This document shows positions 50,787-60,993 of a stretch of DNA of 64,000 nt, piece by piece (position 1 is the stretch's first letter; each line of letters starts with the position of its first letter). This DNA comes from RH-AL1 sp965277355. Its GTDB lineage: Bacteria > Pseudomonadota > Alphaproteobacteria > Rhizobiales > Beijerinckiaceae. The stretch covers positions 744,001 through 808,000 of the forward strand of contig CBDICN010000001.1 of assembly GCA_965277355.1 (NCBI GenBank), given 5' to 3'. The position numbers and the translations under genes are program-made. Under the pieces are notes generated by a model that saw only the letters and a program-made list of their open reading frames with translations, did not search any database and had not been told where the DNA came from.

Positions 50787-51803
50787 ATGACCTCGAGCCT
50801 CCCCCACGCAACCAGCCTCGGCTTGATCCATCGCCCGCGCCGCAACCGGCGCACGGAATGGGCGCGCCGCCTGGTGCGCGAGAACGTCGTCACGACGAAC
50901 GACCTCATCTGGCCGCTGTTCCTGGTGGAGGGCGAGAGCCAGCGCGTGGCGGTCCCCTCGATGCCGGGCGTCGAGCGGCTCTCCGTCGACGAGGCGGTGC
51001 GCGCCGCGGTCGAAGCGGCCGAGGCCGGCGTTCCGGCGCTGTGCTTCTTCCCGATGACGGACGCCGCGGTGAAGGACCCGCGCGGAAGCGAAGCGCACAA
51101 CCCGCGAAACCTGGTCTGCCGCGCCGTCCGCGCGATCAAGGCCGAGGTGCCGCACCTCGGCCTGATGACGGACGCCGCGCTCGATCCCTATACCTCGCAC
51201 GGCCACGACGGGGTGATGGACGGCGACGAGATCGTCAACGACGAGACGGTGCACCTCCTCTGCGAGCAGTCGCTCAACCAGGCGCGCTCCGGCGCCGACA
51301 TCATCGCGCCCTCCGACATGATGGACGGGCGCGTCGGCGCGATCCGCGCGGCGCTCGACGGCGAGGGTTTCGAGCACGTCCAGATCATGTCCTATGCGGC
51401 GAAGTTCGCATCGGCCTTCTACGGCCCGTTCCGCGACGCGATCGGCACGAAAGCCGTGCTCGTGGGCGACAAGCGCACCTACCAGATGGACCCTGCCAAT
51501 TCCGACGAGGCGCTGCGCGAGGTCGCCGCCGACATCGAGGAGGGCGCCGACATGGTGATGGTGAAGCCGGGCATGCCCTACCTCGACATCATCCGCCGGG
51601 TGAAAGACACGTTCGAGGTGCCGACCTTCGCCTACCAGGTGTCCGGCGAGTACGCGATGATCATGGCCGCGGCGCAGAACGGCTGGATCGACGGGGATAG
51701 GGCAATGATGGAGAGCCTCGTCGCCTTCAAGCGCGCCGGCTGCGACGGGGTGCTGACGTATTTCGCGCTGAAGGTGGCGAAGCGGCTGAAGGCCTGCGGT
51801 TGA
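50787..51803 (+). CDS. hemB: Delta-aminolevulinic acid dehydratase (porphobilinogen synthase)
   Basis: A 338-residue enzyme joining two 5-aminolevulinates in heme synthesis. The two Schiff-base lysines are in MSYAAKFASAFYGPF and VMVKPGMPYLDII. The metal loop reads ALDPYTSHGHDGVM, with aspartates instead of zinc-binding cysteines, indicating the magnesium-type enzyme usual in alphaproteobacteria. Its stop lies 25 bp from the stop of the convergent P450 gene. Confidence 0.97.
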   Translation: MTSSLPHATSLGLIHRPRRNRRTEWARRLVRENVVTTNDLIWPLFLVEGESQRVAVPSMPGVERLSVDEAVRAAVEAAEAGVPALCFFPMTDAAVKDPRGSEAHNPRNLVCRAVRAIKAEVPHLGLMTDAALDPYTSHGHDGVMDGDEIVNDETVHLLCEQSLNQARSGADIIAPSDMMDGRVGAIRAALDGEGFEHVQIMSYAAKFASAFYGPFRDAIGTKAVLVGDKRTYQMDPANSDEALREVAADIEEGADMVMVKPGMPYLDIIRRVKDTFEVPTFAYQVSGEYAMIMAAAQNGWIDGDRAMMESLVAFKRAGCDGVLTYFALKVAKRLKACG

Positions 51804-51828
51804 AACGGCGATTCGACCTGAGCTCGCC

Positions 51829-53208
51829 TCAGCGCCGCTCCACGGTCATCCACAGCCCACCGCGCGGCTGCAGCGTCATTGCGCCGTGCGGCGTCACCGG
51901 CATCCCGGGAACCAGGCGGAGGCGATAGCGGCGGGCCAGCGCCGCCACGAGAATGAGCATCTCGAGCATCGCGAAGTAGGAGCCGCTGCACGTCCCCGGT
52001 CCGACGATGAACGGGATATGTGCGAAATGCGGGCGGTCGCGGCTGCGCTCTTCCGTGAAACGATCCGGATCGAACGCGTCGGGCTCGCTCCAGAGCTTGC
52101 GGTGCCGATGCACGACCCATGGCGCGATCATGATCGTAGCGCCACGGGGGATCTTGTGGCCGCAGATGACATCCTGCTTCAGCGCATGCCGGGGCGTGAC
52201 CGGCACCGACGGATACAATCGCGACACCTCATCGAGAACACGCCGGGTATAGACGAGCTTGCGCAGATGATCGGCATGGATCGGGCTGTCACCCAGGACC
52301 GCGTCGAGCTCGGCGTGCAGGCGGCCCTCGACCTCGGGATGAAGCGCGAGCAGGTACCAGATCCAGCTGAGCGCGCCGATCGTCGCGTCGCCTGCGGCCA
52401 GCTGGCTCGCGGCCTCGTCGCATGCTTCGTCGAGCGGCAGTCGCTGGCCGGTGGCGCGGTCGGTGGCGTGGGCGATGCGCCAGAGCAGATCTCGCGGCCC
52501 ATCGTAGCCGTCGGCCAGGCGTTCGGCCACGAGGCTGGTCAGTGTTTCGCGCAGAGCCGCGCGCTCCGGCGAGAGCCGAGCCGGACTGATCAGATCCCTG
52601 AGCCAGTCCGGCATCGGCAGCACGTCGAGCGGCCTGGGCTTGCCCGGTACCTTGGAAAGCCAGGCCAGGATCGGTACGCCGCGAGGATCGCCGCTCATCG
52701 CCATTTGATGGAGCAGTCCGACCGACATGTTCCCCATCTGGTACGCAATATTGACGGGCGCGCCCATCTGCCCGGCAAGGGCTTCGGCCTCCGCCTCCGC
52801 GGCAGCCGCGTAGGCTGGCACCTCGGGCGTCACGGCGCGGCGATCGAGCGCCGATGCCGCGATGCGCCGGTGCCGCCACCATACCGGGCCGGAGGTCGCC
52901 AGCGAGCCGGTGCGGATCTGTGCCGCATAGAGACGCCGGATGACAGGCAAGCGCGGGTAGTCGTCGAAGTGGTCGACGAGGACGTGCCGGATGCCGGCGG
53001 GGTCGCTGATGTAGGCGACGGCGACCGGGCCATAGCGGCGCACGACCACAAGCTCGTCGAACAAGGCTTCGTCGAACATGCCGAGCGTGTTGCTGATTGC
53101 CGTCTTCAGAAGGTCGAGCGGCGGCAACGGGCGCTGCGGCCGTGCCGGGACGGCAAGCTCGGGGCGCGACGACTCTGCTGCGTTTGCGAGGACAGAGCCG
53201 TTGCTCAT
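51829..53208 (-). CDS. Cytochrome P450 with altered heme and oxygen-binding motifs
   Basis: A 459-residue heme-thiolate protein. The ExxR motif (EVSRLYP) and the PDRF segment (DAFDPDRF) are normal. The heme loop reads FIVGPGTCSG (Cys at residue 407) instead of FGxGxRxCxG: a glycine stands where Arg or His usually contacts the heme propionate. The I-helix reads AAGDATIGAL, lacking the acidic-Thr pair in its usual place. It is probably still a P450, perhaps with unusual chemistry or poor oxygen activation. No ferredoxin or reductase partner is nearby. Confidence 0.88.
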   Translation of the reverse strand: MSNGSVLANAAESSRPELAVPARPQRPLPPLDLLKTAISNTLGMFDEALFDELVVVRRYGPVAVAYISDPAGIRHVLVDHFDDYPRLPVIRRLYAAQIRTGSLATSGPVWWRHRRIAASALDRRAVTPEVPAYAAAAEAEAEALAGQMGAPVNIAYQMGNMSVGLLHQMAMSGDPRGVPILAWLSKVPGKPRPLDVLPMPDWLRDLISPARLSPERAALRETLTSLVAERLADGYDGPRDLLWRIAHATDRATGQRLPLDEACDEAASQLAAGDATIGALSWIWYLLALHPEVEGRLHAELDAVLGDSPIHADHLRKLVYTRRVLDEVSRLYPSVPVTPRHALKQDVICGHKIPRGATIMIAPWVVHRHRKLWSEPDAFDPDRFTEERSRDRPHFAHIPFIVGPGTCSGSYFAMLEMLILVAALARRYRLRLVPGMPVTPHGAMTLQPRGGLWMTVERR

Positions 53209-53656
53209 GGGGCGAACGCTACCACGCGGGCAGCGCCCATCACACAAGGATCTCGGGAGACTTCTTCTGCGCCCGCATCGAAGATGTAAGCCGCCGCTGG
53301 TCGAAAAGCTCATCCGTCGTCCGGCCGCTCGCATCTTCGGCTTCAATGCATGTCGTTGCGGGTGGCCAAGAAGCTGAAAGCCGAAGGACCGTAGAGCAGA
53401 CCCGTGACGATCAAATGAGCCGTCGCGGGTAGGGCGACGAAGTCGCGCCGCGCGACGGACCCAGGCCGTCACCGCCACGATCGAGCGAGACGATTTTGCT
53501 ACGCATCGGACGGTGATTCGGAGTCGCTTCGCGACGCTTATGTTCCTGTCCTCGCCACGCTTTCCTGATCGGAGCAAGTCCGCAACAGCGGACGTTGCTC
53601 AGCATGTTCCGCTCAGGTGGCGTCGGGCGTCGCGGAGTTCTTACAGCGCCGCCCTC
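53209..53656. other. Gene-free 448-bp gap upstream of the P450
   Basis: No supported gene. The frames present are short and lack recognisable domains. The region near the P450 start should hold its promoter, but no clear sigma70 boxes were seen. At the far end lies the hairpin at 53572-53600. Confidence 0.5.
53572..53600 (-). terminator. Strong hairpin after the DoxX-like gene
   Basis: GAGCAAGTCCGC pairs with GCGGAC-G-TTGCTC, a 12-bp stem with one bulged G and an AACA loop. It lies 57 bp beyond the stop of the DoxX-like gene in the direction of its transcription. There is no T-run, so it may be a factor-dependent terminator or an mRNA 3'-end stabiliser. Confidence 0.5.
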
Positions 53657-53977
53657 TCAAGACGAGATCTCCGCCAGCGCGAGCAAGGCGACAAAGACGC
53701 TGAGCGGCACGAGGTGCGGAAATTCACGGTGACGCAAGACGGTCAAAACCGCCGCCGCAACGATCATTGCACCAAGCATCAGGCCCGCCCCGCGACTGAC
53801 AGGGAGGGCAATCAGAACGGCGCTCACCATCTCGAGGGCGCCGGTTAAACGGCACCACCACGCAGGATAGCCCCAGCGGACGAAACCGCTTTGCGTCGCG
53901 GGCGTACCGATCGCGTTGAACAGCCCGGCGCCGAAGAGCCCGGCGCCGAGAAACCAGATCGAGAGGTCATGCAGCAT
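53657..53977 (-). CDS. DoxX-like small membrane protein
   Basis: A 106-residue protein with three or four membrane segments (IWFLGAGLFGAGLFNAIG, LTGALEMVSAVLIALPV, GLMLGAMIVAAAVLTVL, LVPLSVFVALLALAEI). The pattern, with WWCRLTGALE near the second helix, fits the DoxX-like family of small membrane proteins associated with redox or detoxification. It follows the DUF4267-like gene by one base and probably shares its operator and regulator. Confidence 0.75.
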   Translation of the reverse strand: MLHDLSIWFLGAGLFGAGLFNAIGTPATQSGFVRWGYPAWWCRLTGALEMVSAVLIALPVSRGAGLMLGAMIVAAAVLTVLRHREFPHLVPLSVFVALLALAEISS

Positions 53978-53978
53978 T

Positions 53979-54359
53979 TCAGGGCACCCCCATGATGAGG
54001 GGGATCGCTGCCAGGATCATCAGCACCGCCGTGAAACCATGGATGACGAAGGCGCTCTTGGCCGAGCCTTTCGCGGCAAGAATGAGCAGCATGTCGCCGA
54101 CAGGGACGATCGCCTCGACCAGCAGGACGATGCCGACCGCCCGGGGGCCGCCCCAAGCCATGAGGGCCAGTACGGTCAATCCCGAGGCGATGTCGCGCAC
54201 CCCCTTGAGGCGAAGCCACCAGGCGATGTTCGTCCCCTCTTCGGGAAGCGGCAGGCCGAAGCCGCGTGTCGCGGTCGTCGGGCTCGCCACATACCAGGCG
54301 CCGATCGCGATGATCGCGAGCGCCAGCAGCAGCGCCAGTCCAATTGCAACCCAGTGCAT
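53979..54359 (-). CDS. DUF4267-like small membrane protein
   Basis: A 126-residue protein with four membrane helices (IGLALLLALAIIAIGAWYVA, IASGLTVLALMAW, GIVLLVEAIVPVGDMLLIL, IHGFTAVLMILAAIPLI). The GFGLPLPEEGTNIAWWLRLKGVRDIASGL loop is characteristic of DUF4267 proteins, of unknown function. AGGAGG lies five bases before the ATG. It is divergent from the TetR regulator with a palindromic operator between, so it is almost certainly controlled by that regulator. Confidence 0.8.
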   Translation of the reverse strand: MHWVAIGLALLLALAIIAIGAWYVASPTTATRGFGLPLPEEGTNIAWWLRLKGVRDIASGLTVLALMAWGGPRAVGIVLLVEAIVPVGDMLLILAAKGSAKSAFVIHGFTAVLMILAAIPLIMGVP

Positions 54360-54386
54360 TTGCACCTCCTTCTTGCGAGGATATAT

Positions 54387-54405
54387 AATCTAGTGTTGCT
54401 AGATT
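54387..54405. promoter_or_regulatory. Palindromic operator between the TetR gene and the DUF4267 gene
   Basis: AATCTAG-TGTTG-CTAGATT is a perfect 7-bp inverted repeat with a 5-bp centre. It overlaps a TATATAAT sequence that could serve as a -10 element. The position, between a TetR-family regulator and two divergent membrane-protein genes, makes it the likely binding site for that regulator, controlling both directions. Confidence 0.75.
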
Positions 54406-54461
54406 TTCAAGCTTCCCTATCATCCAGGCGCGTCGGACCTCCGACGCGGGGAGATCGAAGG

Positions 54462-55031
54462 TTGGGTATCGTCGAGCGAAAAGGCAGGCAGCGGGCTGAA
54501 CGCGAGCACCGCATCACCGCTGCGGCGCGCCTCATCGCGGAAGGCGAGGGATGGGCTGCCGTCACGATCCGCCGGCTGGCGGAAGAGATCGAATATAGCC
54601 AGCCGGTCCTCTACTCGCACTTCGAGAATAGGGACGCGATCGTGGCGGCCGTCGCGGTCGAGGGATTTCGGGAAATCACGGCGACGCTTCAGAAGGCAGC
54701 GCGAGGATCGACCGATCGTCGCAATGCGCTGGAGAACGTCGCCATGGCCTACCTCGCCTTCGCCCGAAGGCATCCGGCTCTCTATGAGGCCATGTTCTCC
54801 CTGCCGACCGGTTTGCGCTTCGCCGAGGCCGAAACCAGGTCGGAACCAAAGGCTGCCTTCGACGCGCTTGCGGCTGTCGTCACGCCGACCAACAGCGATG
54901 TCGCTATCGCGACCGAGACGTTCTGGGCATCTCTTCACGGGCTCGCCGAGCTCGAGCGTTCCGGCCGGATCAGACGCAGCGCGCGCGCCGAACGGGTAGC
55001 GCTAGTCGTCCACGGGCTGCTCGGGTGTTGA
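54462..55031 (+). CDS. TetR-family transcriptional regulator
   Basis: A 189-residue repressor. The N-terminal helix-turn-helix is clear (RITAAARLIAEGEGWAAVTIRRLAEEIEYSQPVLYSHFENRDAIVAAV), and the C-terminal ligand domain contains YLAFARRHPALYEAMFSLPTGL. The start is a TTG eight bases after GGGGAG; no ATG fits. It is divergent from the DUF4267/DoxX pair with a palindromic operator between the two. The inducer is unknown. Confidence 0.93.
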   Translation: MGIVERKGRQRAEREHRITAAARLIAEGEGWAAVTIRRLAEEIEYSQPVLYSHFENRDAIVAAVAVEGFREITATLQKAARGSTDRRNALENVAMAYLAFARRHPALYEAMFSLPTGLRFAEAETRSEPKAAFDALAAVVTPTNSDVAIATETFWASLHGLAELERSGRIRRSARAERVALVVHGLLGC

Positions 55032-55127
55032 AGAACACGGCTGCTCGCGGCCTGCGAGCCGCGATTGGCAGCGTGAGTATTTCCTGCTCGGGTTGCGTCG
55101 TACCCTGCAATCAGAGCGGAAACCGCT

Positions 55128-55616
55128 CTAGCGCGCCGCGGCGGGCGCGCTCTTCGCGGCCATGCCGCCCACGGCGAAGATCACTGGGACCTGGCCGGAC
55201 TTGGCGAAGACGAGCGTGCCTTTCACGCTCTCGCCTTCCTTCAGCTTGGCGGTCGGGTGCATGAACATCAGGTGGGTTCCGCCGGGCGCCAGCGTCACCG
55301 TTTGCCCGGGCGCGATCTCGAGGCCATCGAGCCGGCGCATGTGCATGACGCCGTTCGCCATCGACATCGCGTGGACCTCGCCGTTCGGCGCCATCGGCAG
55401 GCTTGCGCCGATCAGCCGGTCCGTCGCGCCGCCCACGTTCTTGAGGGTGACGTAGCCGCCAACCACCGGCGCCCCGTTCGGCGTCGCCCGAAGCCAGGGC
55501 GCGGTAATGGTAATCCCTTGGACCTTGGCGGCTTGCATGGTCCGAGTGCCCTGCGCACTGGCCGGAGCCGCAGCAAGGCTGCCGGAGAGAACGAGCGCGA
55601 CCGCATATGCTTTCAT
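55128..55616 (-). CDS. PCu(A)C periplasmic copper chaperone
   Basis: A 162-residue exported protein with a signal peptide (YAVALVLSGSLAAAPASAQ) and a cupredoxin-like PCuAC domain. Copper ligands follow the H-x-M pattern: GEVHAMSM near residue 84, VMHMRRLDGLEI, and HLMFMHP near the end. It delivers Cu(I) to cytochrome oxidase. It is downstream of the SDR gene on the same strand by 38 bp, perhaps in the same transcript. No cox gene lies in the window. Confidence 0.93.
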   Translation of the reverse strand: MKAYAVALVLSGSLAAAPASAQGTRTMQAAKVQGITITAPWLRATPNGAPVVGGYVTLKNVGGATDRLIGASLPMAPNGEVHAMSMANGVMHMRRLDGLEIAPGQTVTLAPGGTHLMFMHPTAKLKEGESVKGTLVFAKSGQVPVIFAVGGMAAKSAPAAAR

Positions 55617-55654
55617 GGTTGCAACCTTATACCACGAACCGCGCCACGACGCGA

Positions 55655-56410
55655 TTAGGATGGGCCCTGGAAACTTAGGACGCTTTCGGTGGGGACATCG
55701 TAGAGCTTGCCGGTCTCGGACCACGACGGCAGGCACAATGCGACGATCTTGGGCGCGATCTCCTCGGGGGCTCGAAGCGCCGTCGGATCCTCGCCGGGCA
55801 TGGCCTGCGCACGCATGTGGGTGCGAAGAGGGCCGGGATTGACGGCCATCACCCGGATTGACGTCACGTTGGCCGTTTCCGCGGCATAGGTGCGCACGAT
55901 CGAATCCACCGCGCTCTTCGAGATCGCGTAGGGACCCCAGTACGGCTTGAACGTGGCGCGGTTACCGGCCGCCGACGTCATCAGCACGACGCGCCCCGCC
56001 TCGGCTTCGCGCAACAGCGGATCGAAGGAGCGGATGAGGCGCATGTTCGCCGTGACGTTGACCGCGATGACGTCATCCCACTGCTTGGGGTCGAGATGGG
56101 CGATTGGCGTCAGCGGGCCGAGCACGCCGGCATTGCCCACGAAGACGTCGAGTCTGCCCCAGCGCTCGTGCAAAGCGAAGCCGAGCCGGTCGAGCGCGGC
56201 GACATCCTTGACGTCGCAGGGCACCAGCGTCGCGGCCGAACCTGCCGCCTTGACGGCGTCGTCGAGGTCCTCGAGGGCCCCCTGGGTGCGGGCGAGCGCC
56301 ACGATATGCGCGCCGGCCTCGGCGAGCGCGATGGCTGTGGCGCGACCAATCCCGCGAGAAGCGCCGGTGACGACGGCGACGCGCCCGGCCAAAGGTTTCT
56401 CGGCAGTCAT
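55655..56410 (-). CDS. Short-chain dehydrogenase/reductase
   Basis: A 251-residue Rossmann-fold oxidoreductase. The cofactor loop is VTGASRGIGRATAIALAEAGAHIVAL, and the catalytic YxxxK is YAISK, with the catalytic Ser in MTSAAGNRAT. The NAG motif (VGNAGVLGPLTP) is present. It lies 10 bp after purF in an order common in Hyphomicrobiales (radA-cvpA-purF-SDR). The substrate is unknown. Confidence 0.93.
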   Translation of the reverse strand: MTAEKPLAGRVAVVTGASRGIGRATAIALAEAGAHIVALARTQGALEDLDDAVKAAGSAATLVPCDVKDVAALDRLGFALHERWGRLDVFVGNAGVLGPLTPIAHLDPKQWDDVIAVNVTANMRLIRSFDPLLREAEAGRVVLMTSAAGNRATFKPYWGPYAISKSAVDSIVRTYAAETANVTSIRVMAVNPGPLRTHMRAQAMPGEDPTALRAPEEIAPKIVALCLPSWSETGKLYDVPTESVLSFQGPS

Positions 56411-56420
56411 GGCGTCCGCT

Positions 56421-57971
56421 CTAGCCGGTCTCCGCCAGCAACGAAAGCTGGCTGCGGTGCTCGCCGATCACGTCGGTGAGGTAGGTCGGATAGTCGCCCG
56501 TGAAGCAATGGTCGGTGAATTGCGGACGGAGCGGATCGCGCCGCTCCTCGCCCATCGCGCGGTAGGTCCCGTCGACGGAGAGGAAGGCGATGGAATCGCA
56601 GCCGATATAGTCTCGCATCTCGGCGATCGTGTGGGTAGCGGCGAGTAGTTTCTCGCGCTCCGGGGTGTCGATCCCGTAGTAGTCCGGATATTTGATCGGC
56701 GGCGACGAGATCCGGAAATGCACCTCGCGGGCGCCGGCCTCGCGCATCATGCGCACGATCTTGACCGACGTCGTGCCGCGCACGATCGAATCGTCGATGA
56801 GCACGATGCTCTTGCCGGCCACGACCGCGCGATTGGCGCTGTGCTTCAGCCGAACCCCGAGTTCACGCGTGGTCGGCGTCGGCTGAATGAAGGTTCTGCC
56901 GACGTAATGGTTGCGGATGATGCCGAGTTCGAACGGAATGCCGGAGGCTCGCGCATAGCCGATCGCCGCCGGTACGCCGCTGTCGGGAACCGGGATGACG
57001 ACGTCGGCATCGGCCGGCATTTCGCGGGCGAGCTCCGCGCCCATCGCCTTGCGTGTCTCGTAGACGGAACGGCCGTGCACCACCGAGTCCGGCCGGGCGA
57101 AATAGATGTACTCGAAGATGCAGGGGCGCGGCGGCACCTTAGGGAACGGCCGCAGGCTCTCCACCCCGGTGTCCGTGATGACCACGATCTCGCCGTTCTC
57201 CACATCGCGCACGAAGTGGGCGCCGATGATGTCGAGCGCGCAGGTCTCGGAGGCGAGCAGATAATGGCCGTCGAGCTCGCCGAGGACGAGGGGGCGGATG
57301 CCGAGCGGGTCGCGCGCGCCGATCAGCGCGCGGTTCGACAGCGTGACCAGCGCGTAGGCGCCTTCGAGTTCGCGCAACGCCTCGATGAAGCGCTCGGTCA
57401 CACGCGACTTGCGGCTTCGGGCGACGAGGTGAAGGATCACCTCGGTGTCGGAGGTCGACTGGTAGATGGCGCCGTCGCGGATCAGTTCGCGGCGTAGCGT
57501 CAGCCCGTTCGTGAGATTGCCGTTGTGCGCCACCGCGATGCCGCCGGAGTCGAGTTCCGCGAACAGCGGCTGGACGTTGCGCAGGATCGTCTCGCCGGTC
57601 GTCGAGTAGCGGACGTGACCGACGGCGGAACGGCCGGGTAGCCGGGTGATCGTCGAGGCCTTGGAGAAATGGTCGCCGACGAGACCGAGACGTCGCTCGG
57701 AATTGAAACGTTGGCCGTCGAAGGCAACGATGCCTGCCGCTTCCTGGCCGCGATGCTGCAGGGCGTGGAGCCCGAGCGCCGTGATGGCGGCGGCTTCGGG
57801 ATGGCCGAAGATGCCGAATACGCCGCACTCTTCGCGCAACCGGTCGGCATCTGGGTCGAAGGAGCTAGCTGATTTGAGGGGGTCTTCGGCTCGGCTGGGG
57901 CTGTGCTCCGCGGAAGCGTCCGGAAGGACGGCGGTGGTCAAATCGTCTGAACAAGCGGCTTGCTCGGTCAT
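56421..57971 (-). CDS. purF: Amidophosphoribosyltransferase
   Basis: A 516-residue enzyme for the first committed step of purine synthesis. A 48-residue propeptide precedes the catalytic cysteine in LREECGVFGIFG (Cys 49), which must be exposed by processing. The glutaminase domain (LHALQHRGQEAAGIVAF) and the PRPP-binding loop (IVLIDDSIVRGTT) are complete. The propeptide is long and rich in Ala/Ser/Asp. It is followed by the SDR gene and preceded by cvpA. Confidence 0.97.
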   Translation of the reverse strand: MTEQAACSDDLTTAVLPDASAEHSPSRAEDPLKSASSFDPDADRLREECGVFGIFGHPEAAAITALGLHALQHRGQEAAGIVAFDGQRFNSERRLGLVGDHFSKASTITRLPGRSAVGHVRYSTTGETILRNVQPLFAELDSGGIAVAHNGNLTNGLTLRRELIRDGAIYQSTSDTEVILHLVARSRKSRVTERFIEALRELEGAYALVTLSNRALIGARDPLGIRPLVLGELDGHYLLASETCALDIIGAHFVRDVENGEIVVITDTGVESLRPFPKVPPRPCIFEYIYFARPDSVVHGRSVYETRKAMGAELAREMPADADVVIPVPDSGVPAAIGYARASGIPFELGIIRNHYVGRTFIQPTPTTRELGVRLKHSANRAVVAGKSIVLIDDSIVRGTTSVKIVRMMREAGAREVHFRISSPPIKYPDYYGIDTPEREKLLAATHTIAEMRDYIGCDSIAFLSVDGTYRAMGEERRDPLRPQFTDHCFTGDYPTYLTDVIGEHRSQLSLLAETG

Positions 57972-58057
57972 GAACCCTCGATCCGCGGGACACCGTCACG
58001 GGTATTGACGTTCGACCCGCCCGATGCTGCTGGAAGGCAACTTTTTGTCACGAAACC

Positions 58058-58085
58058 TAAATAATCCTTCGGCAGCCATAAGCAA
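58058..58085 (-). promoter_or_regulatory. Putative purF promoter
   Basis: On the minus strand TTGCTT (58085-58080) and TATTTA (58063-58058) are separated by 16 bp, in the gap between cvpA and purF, about 90 bp before the purF ATG. It is a pattern match only. Confidence 0.3.
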
Positions 58086-58110
58086 CGCGCACGATGACGT
58101 GGCGGCTCTA

Positions 58111-58740
58111 TCAGGGCGTTTTTCCACCGGTGTCGCGCGGCGGCGGCAGCGGCGGCAGGGGCGCCGGCGAATCGCCCTCGGTCGCAGCCTTCCCCCCCGC
58201 GTCGCCCTCGGATGGCGGTTCCTCGGTCGGATTCGGCGTCTTCGGCTTCATGATGGTGTTGAGGAAGTCGTGCGGCAGCAGGGTCTTCATGTCCTCACCC
58301 GTGCTCTCCAGCAGAGGACGCGACTTCGCGGTCTTAACCCACGCCGGTTGCTTCTCGGCCGAGGTGAACATGGTGAAGAACAAGAAAGCGATCACGCACA
58401 GCACGAAGCCGCGCGCCGCGCCGAACAGGAAGCCGAGCGAGCGGTCGACGGCGCCGATCCGCGAATCGAGGATGGCGTCCGAGAGGTTGACGGTGACGAT
58501 CGAGACAATGATCAGGGCCACGAAGAAGATCGCGGTGGCCGCGGCGATCGAGGCCCAGGGTTCCTTGGAGATGTAGGGCTTCACGTAAGGCAGCAGGTAG
58601 ACGTAGAGGTAGCGCGCCGCCACCGTCGCCGCGATCCACGACGCTATGGCGAGGATTTCGCGCGTGAAGCCCCGCAGCATCGCCAGCAGTGCCGAGACGA
58701 GGACGACTGCGATCAGGCCGAGATCAAGATAAGACGGCAT
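58111..58740 (-). CDS. cvpA: CvpA family membrane protein
   Basis: A 209-residue inner-membrane protein with four membrane segments (DLGLIAVVLVSALLAML, ILAIASWIAATVAARYLYVYLL, AAATAIFFVALIIVSIVTVNL, FGAARGFVLCVIAFLFFTM). The RGFTREIL and RSLGFLFGAARG motifs identify the CvpA/colicin V production family. The last 55 residues are a Pro/Asp/Glu-rich tail. It sits immediately upstream of purF, as in many bacteria. Confidence 0.95.
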   Translation of the reverse strand: MPSYLDLGLIAVVLVSALLAMLRGFTREILAIASWIAATVAARYLYVYLLPYVKPYISKEPWASIAAATAIFFVALIIVSIVTVNLSDAILDSRIGAVDRSLGFLFGAARGFVLCVIAFLFFTMFTSAEKQPAWVKTAKSRPLLESTGEDMKTLLPHDFLNTIMKPKTPNPTEEPPSEGDAGGKAATEGDSPAPLPPLPPPRDTGGKTP

Positions 58741-58896
58741 AAATCCTCGACCTTCAGGCTGAACATCACGCAAGCAGATGGCCTACAGCGACGGCTCGAG
58801 GGCGACCGGCTCGGGTTCGGAAGCACAGGAAGGCGTGGCGACGACGAGACCGTGCGACCTATCGTGACGGCGTTGTAGCAAAGCTGAACGGTACCG

Positions 58897-60369
<1,473 letters not shown>

Positions 60370-60479
60370 GTCAGGCGCGATCAATCGGCGTCATTGCTGA
60401 GCGCTAGAACAAAACCGGCTCAAAAGAAAGGATGCCAGGCGAGTAGTAGCGAGCCGTGACGACTTCGTTCGATCTGTTG

Positions 60480-60962
60480 TCATCCATCAAAGGTGCGGTG
60501 CATGAGCACCGAAGATGCGCTTCGATGCGAAAAGGTGTCGACGGCCCGCAACCCCTGCGATGCATAAAGCCGTTCGGCGGTCGATGTATGCAACCAAAGC
60601 TCAGGGACGCCGGCCCTGACGCACTCGTTCTCGACTTCCCGGATCAAATCGCGAGCGTAGCCGTGGCCGCGAGCTTCCGGGCGAACGTATAAGGCGGCCA
60701 ACCAAGGCGTCAGCTCCGGTCGATCGTCCAGGTCGTGACCGATCAAACCCACCGTCCCGACCGGTTGGCCGGCCACGAGCAGGACGAAGCATTGTGAGGG
60801 TCCAATCTCCGCATCGGAGGCTTGGACGAGTGCGCGTATGGCCGCGAGATCGTATCCGTGCGGACGCCAAAATGTCGACCAGATCCAATCGGCGACGGTA
60901 TCGATCAAATCCGGCCGCCGCAGCGTGGTCACTATGGACTTAGCGCCTTGCGGACGTGTCAT
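60480..60962 (-). CDS. GNAT family N-acetyltransferase
   Basis: A 160-residue acyltransferase. The acetyl-CoA loop is visible in LAALYVRPEARGHGYARDLIREVENE, and LWLHTSTAERLYASQGLRAVD is the motif B end. It lies between radA and the YqgE gene, all on the minus strand. The N-terminal 45 residues, including WSTFWRPHGYDLAAIRAL, resemble others of the general GNAT group. The substrate is unknown. Confidence 0.88.
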   Translation of the reverse strand: MTRPQGAKSIVTTLRRPDLIDTVADWIWSTFWRPHGYDLAAIRALVQASDAEIGPSQCFVLLVAGQPVGTVGLIGHDLDDRPELTPWLAALYVRPEARGHGYARDLIREVENECVRAGVPELWLHTSTAERLYASQGLRAVDTFSHRSASSVLMHRTFDG

Positions 60963-60993
60963 CGGCGACCGGCTTCGCTCGGCCGCTTCCGGA

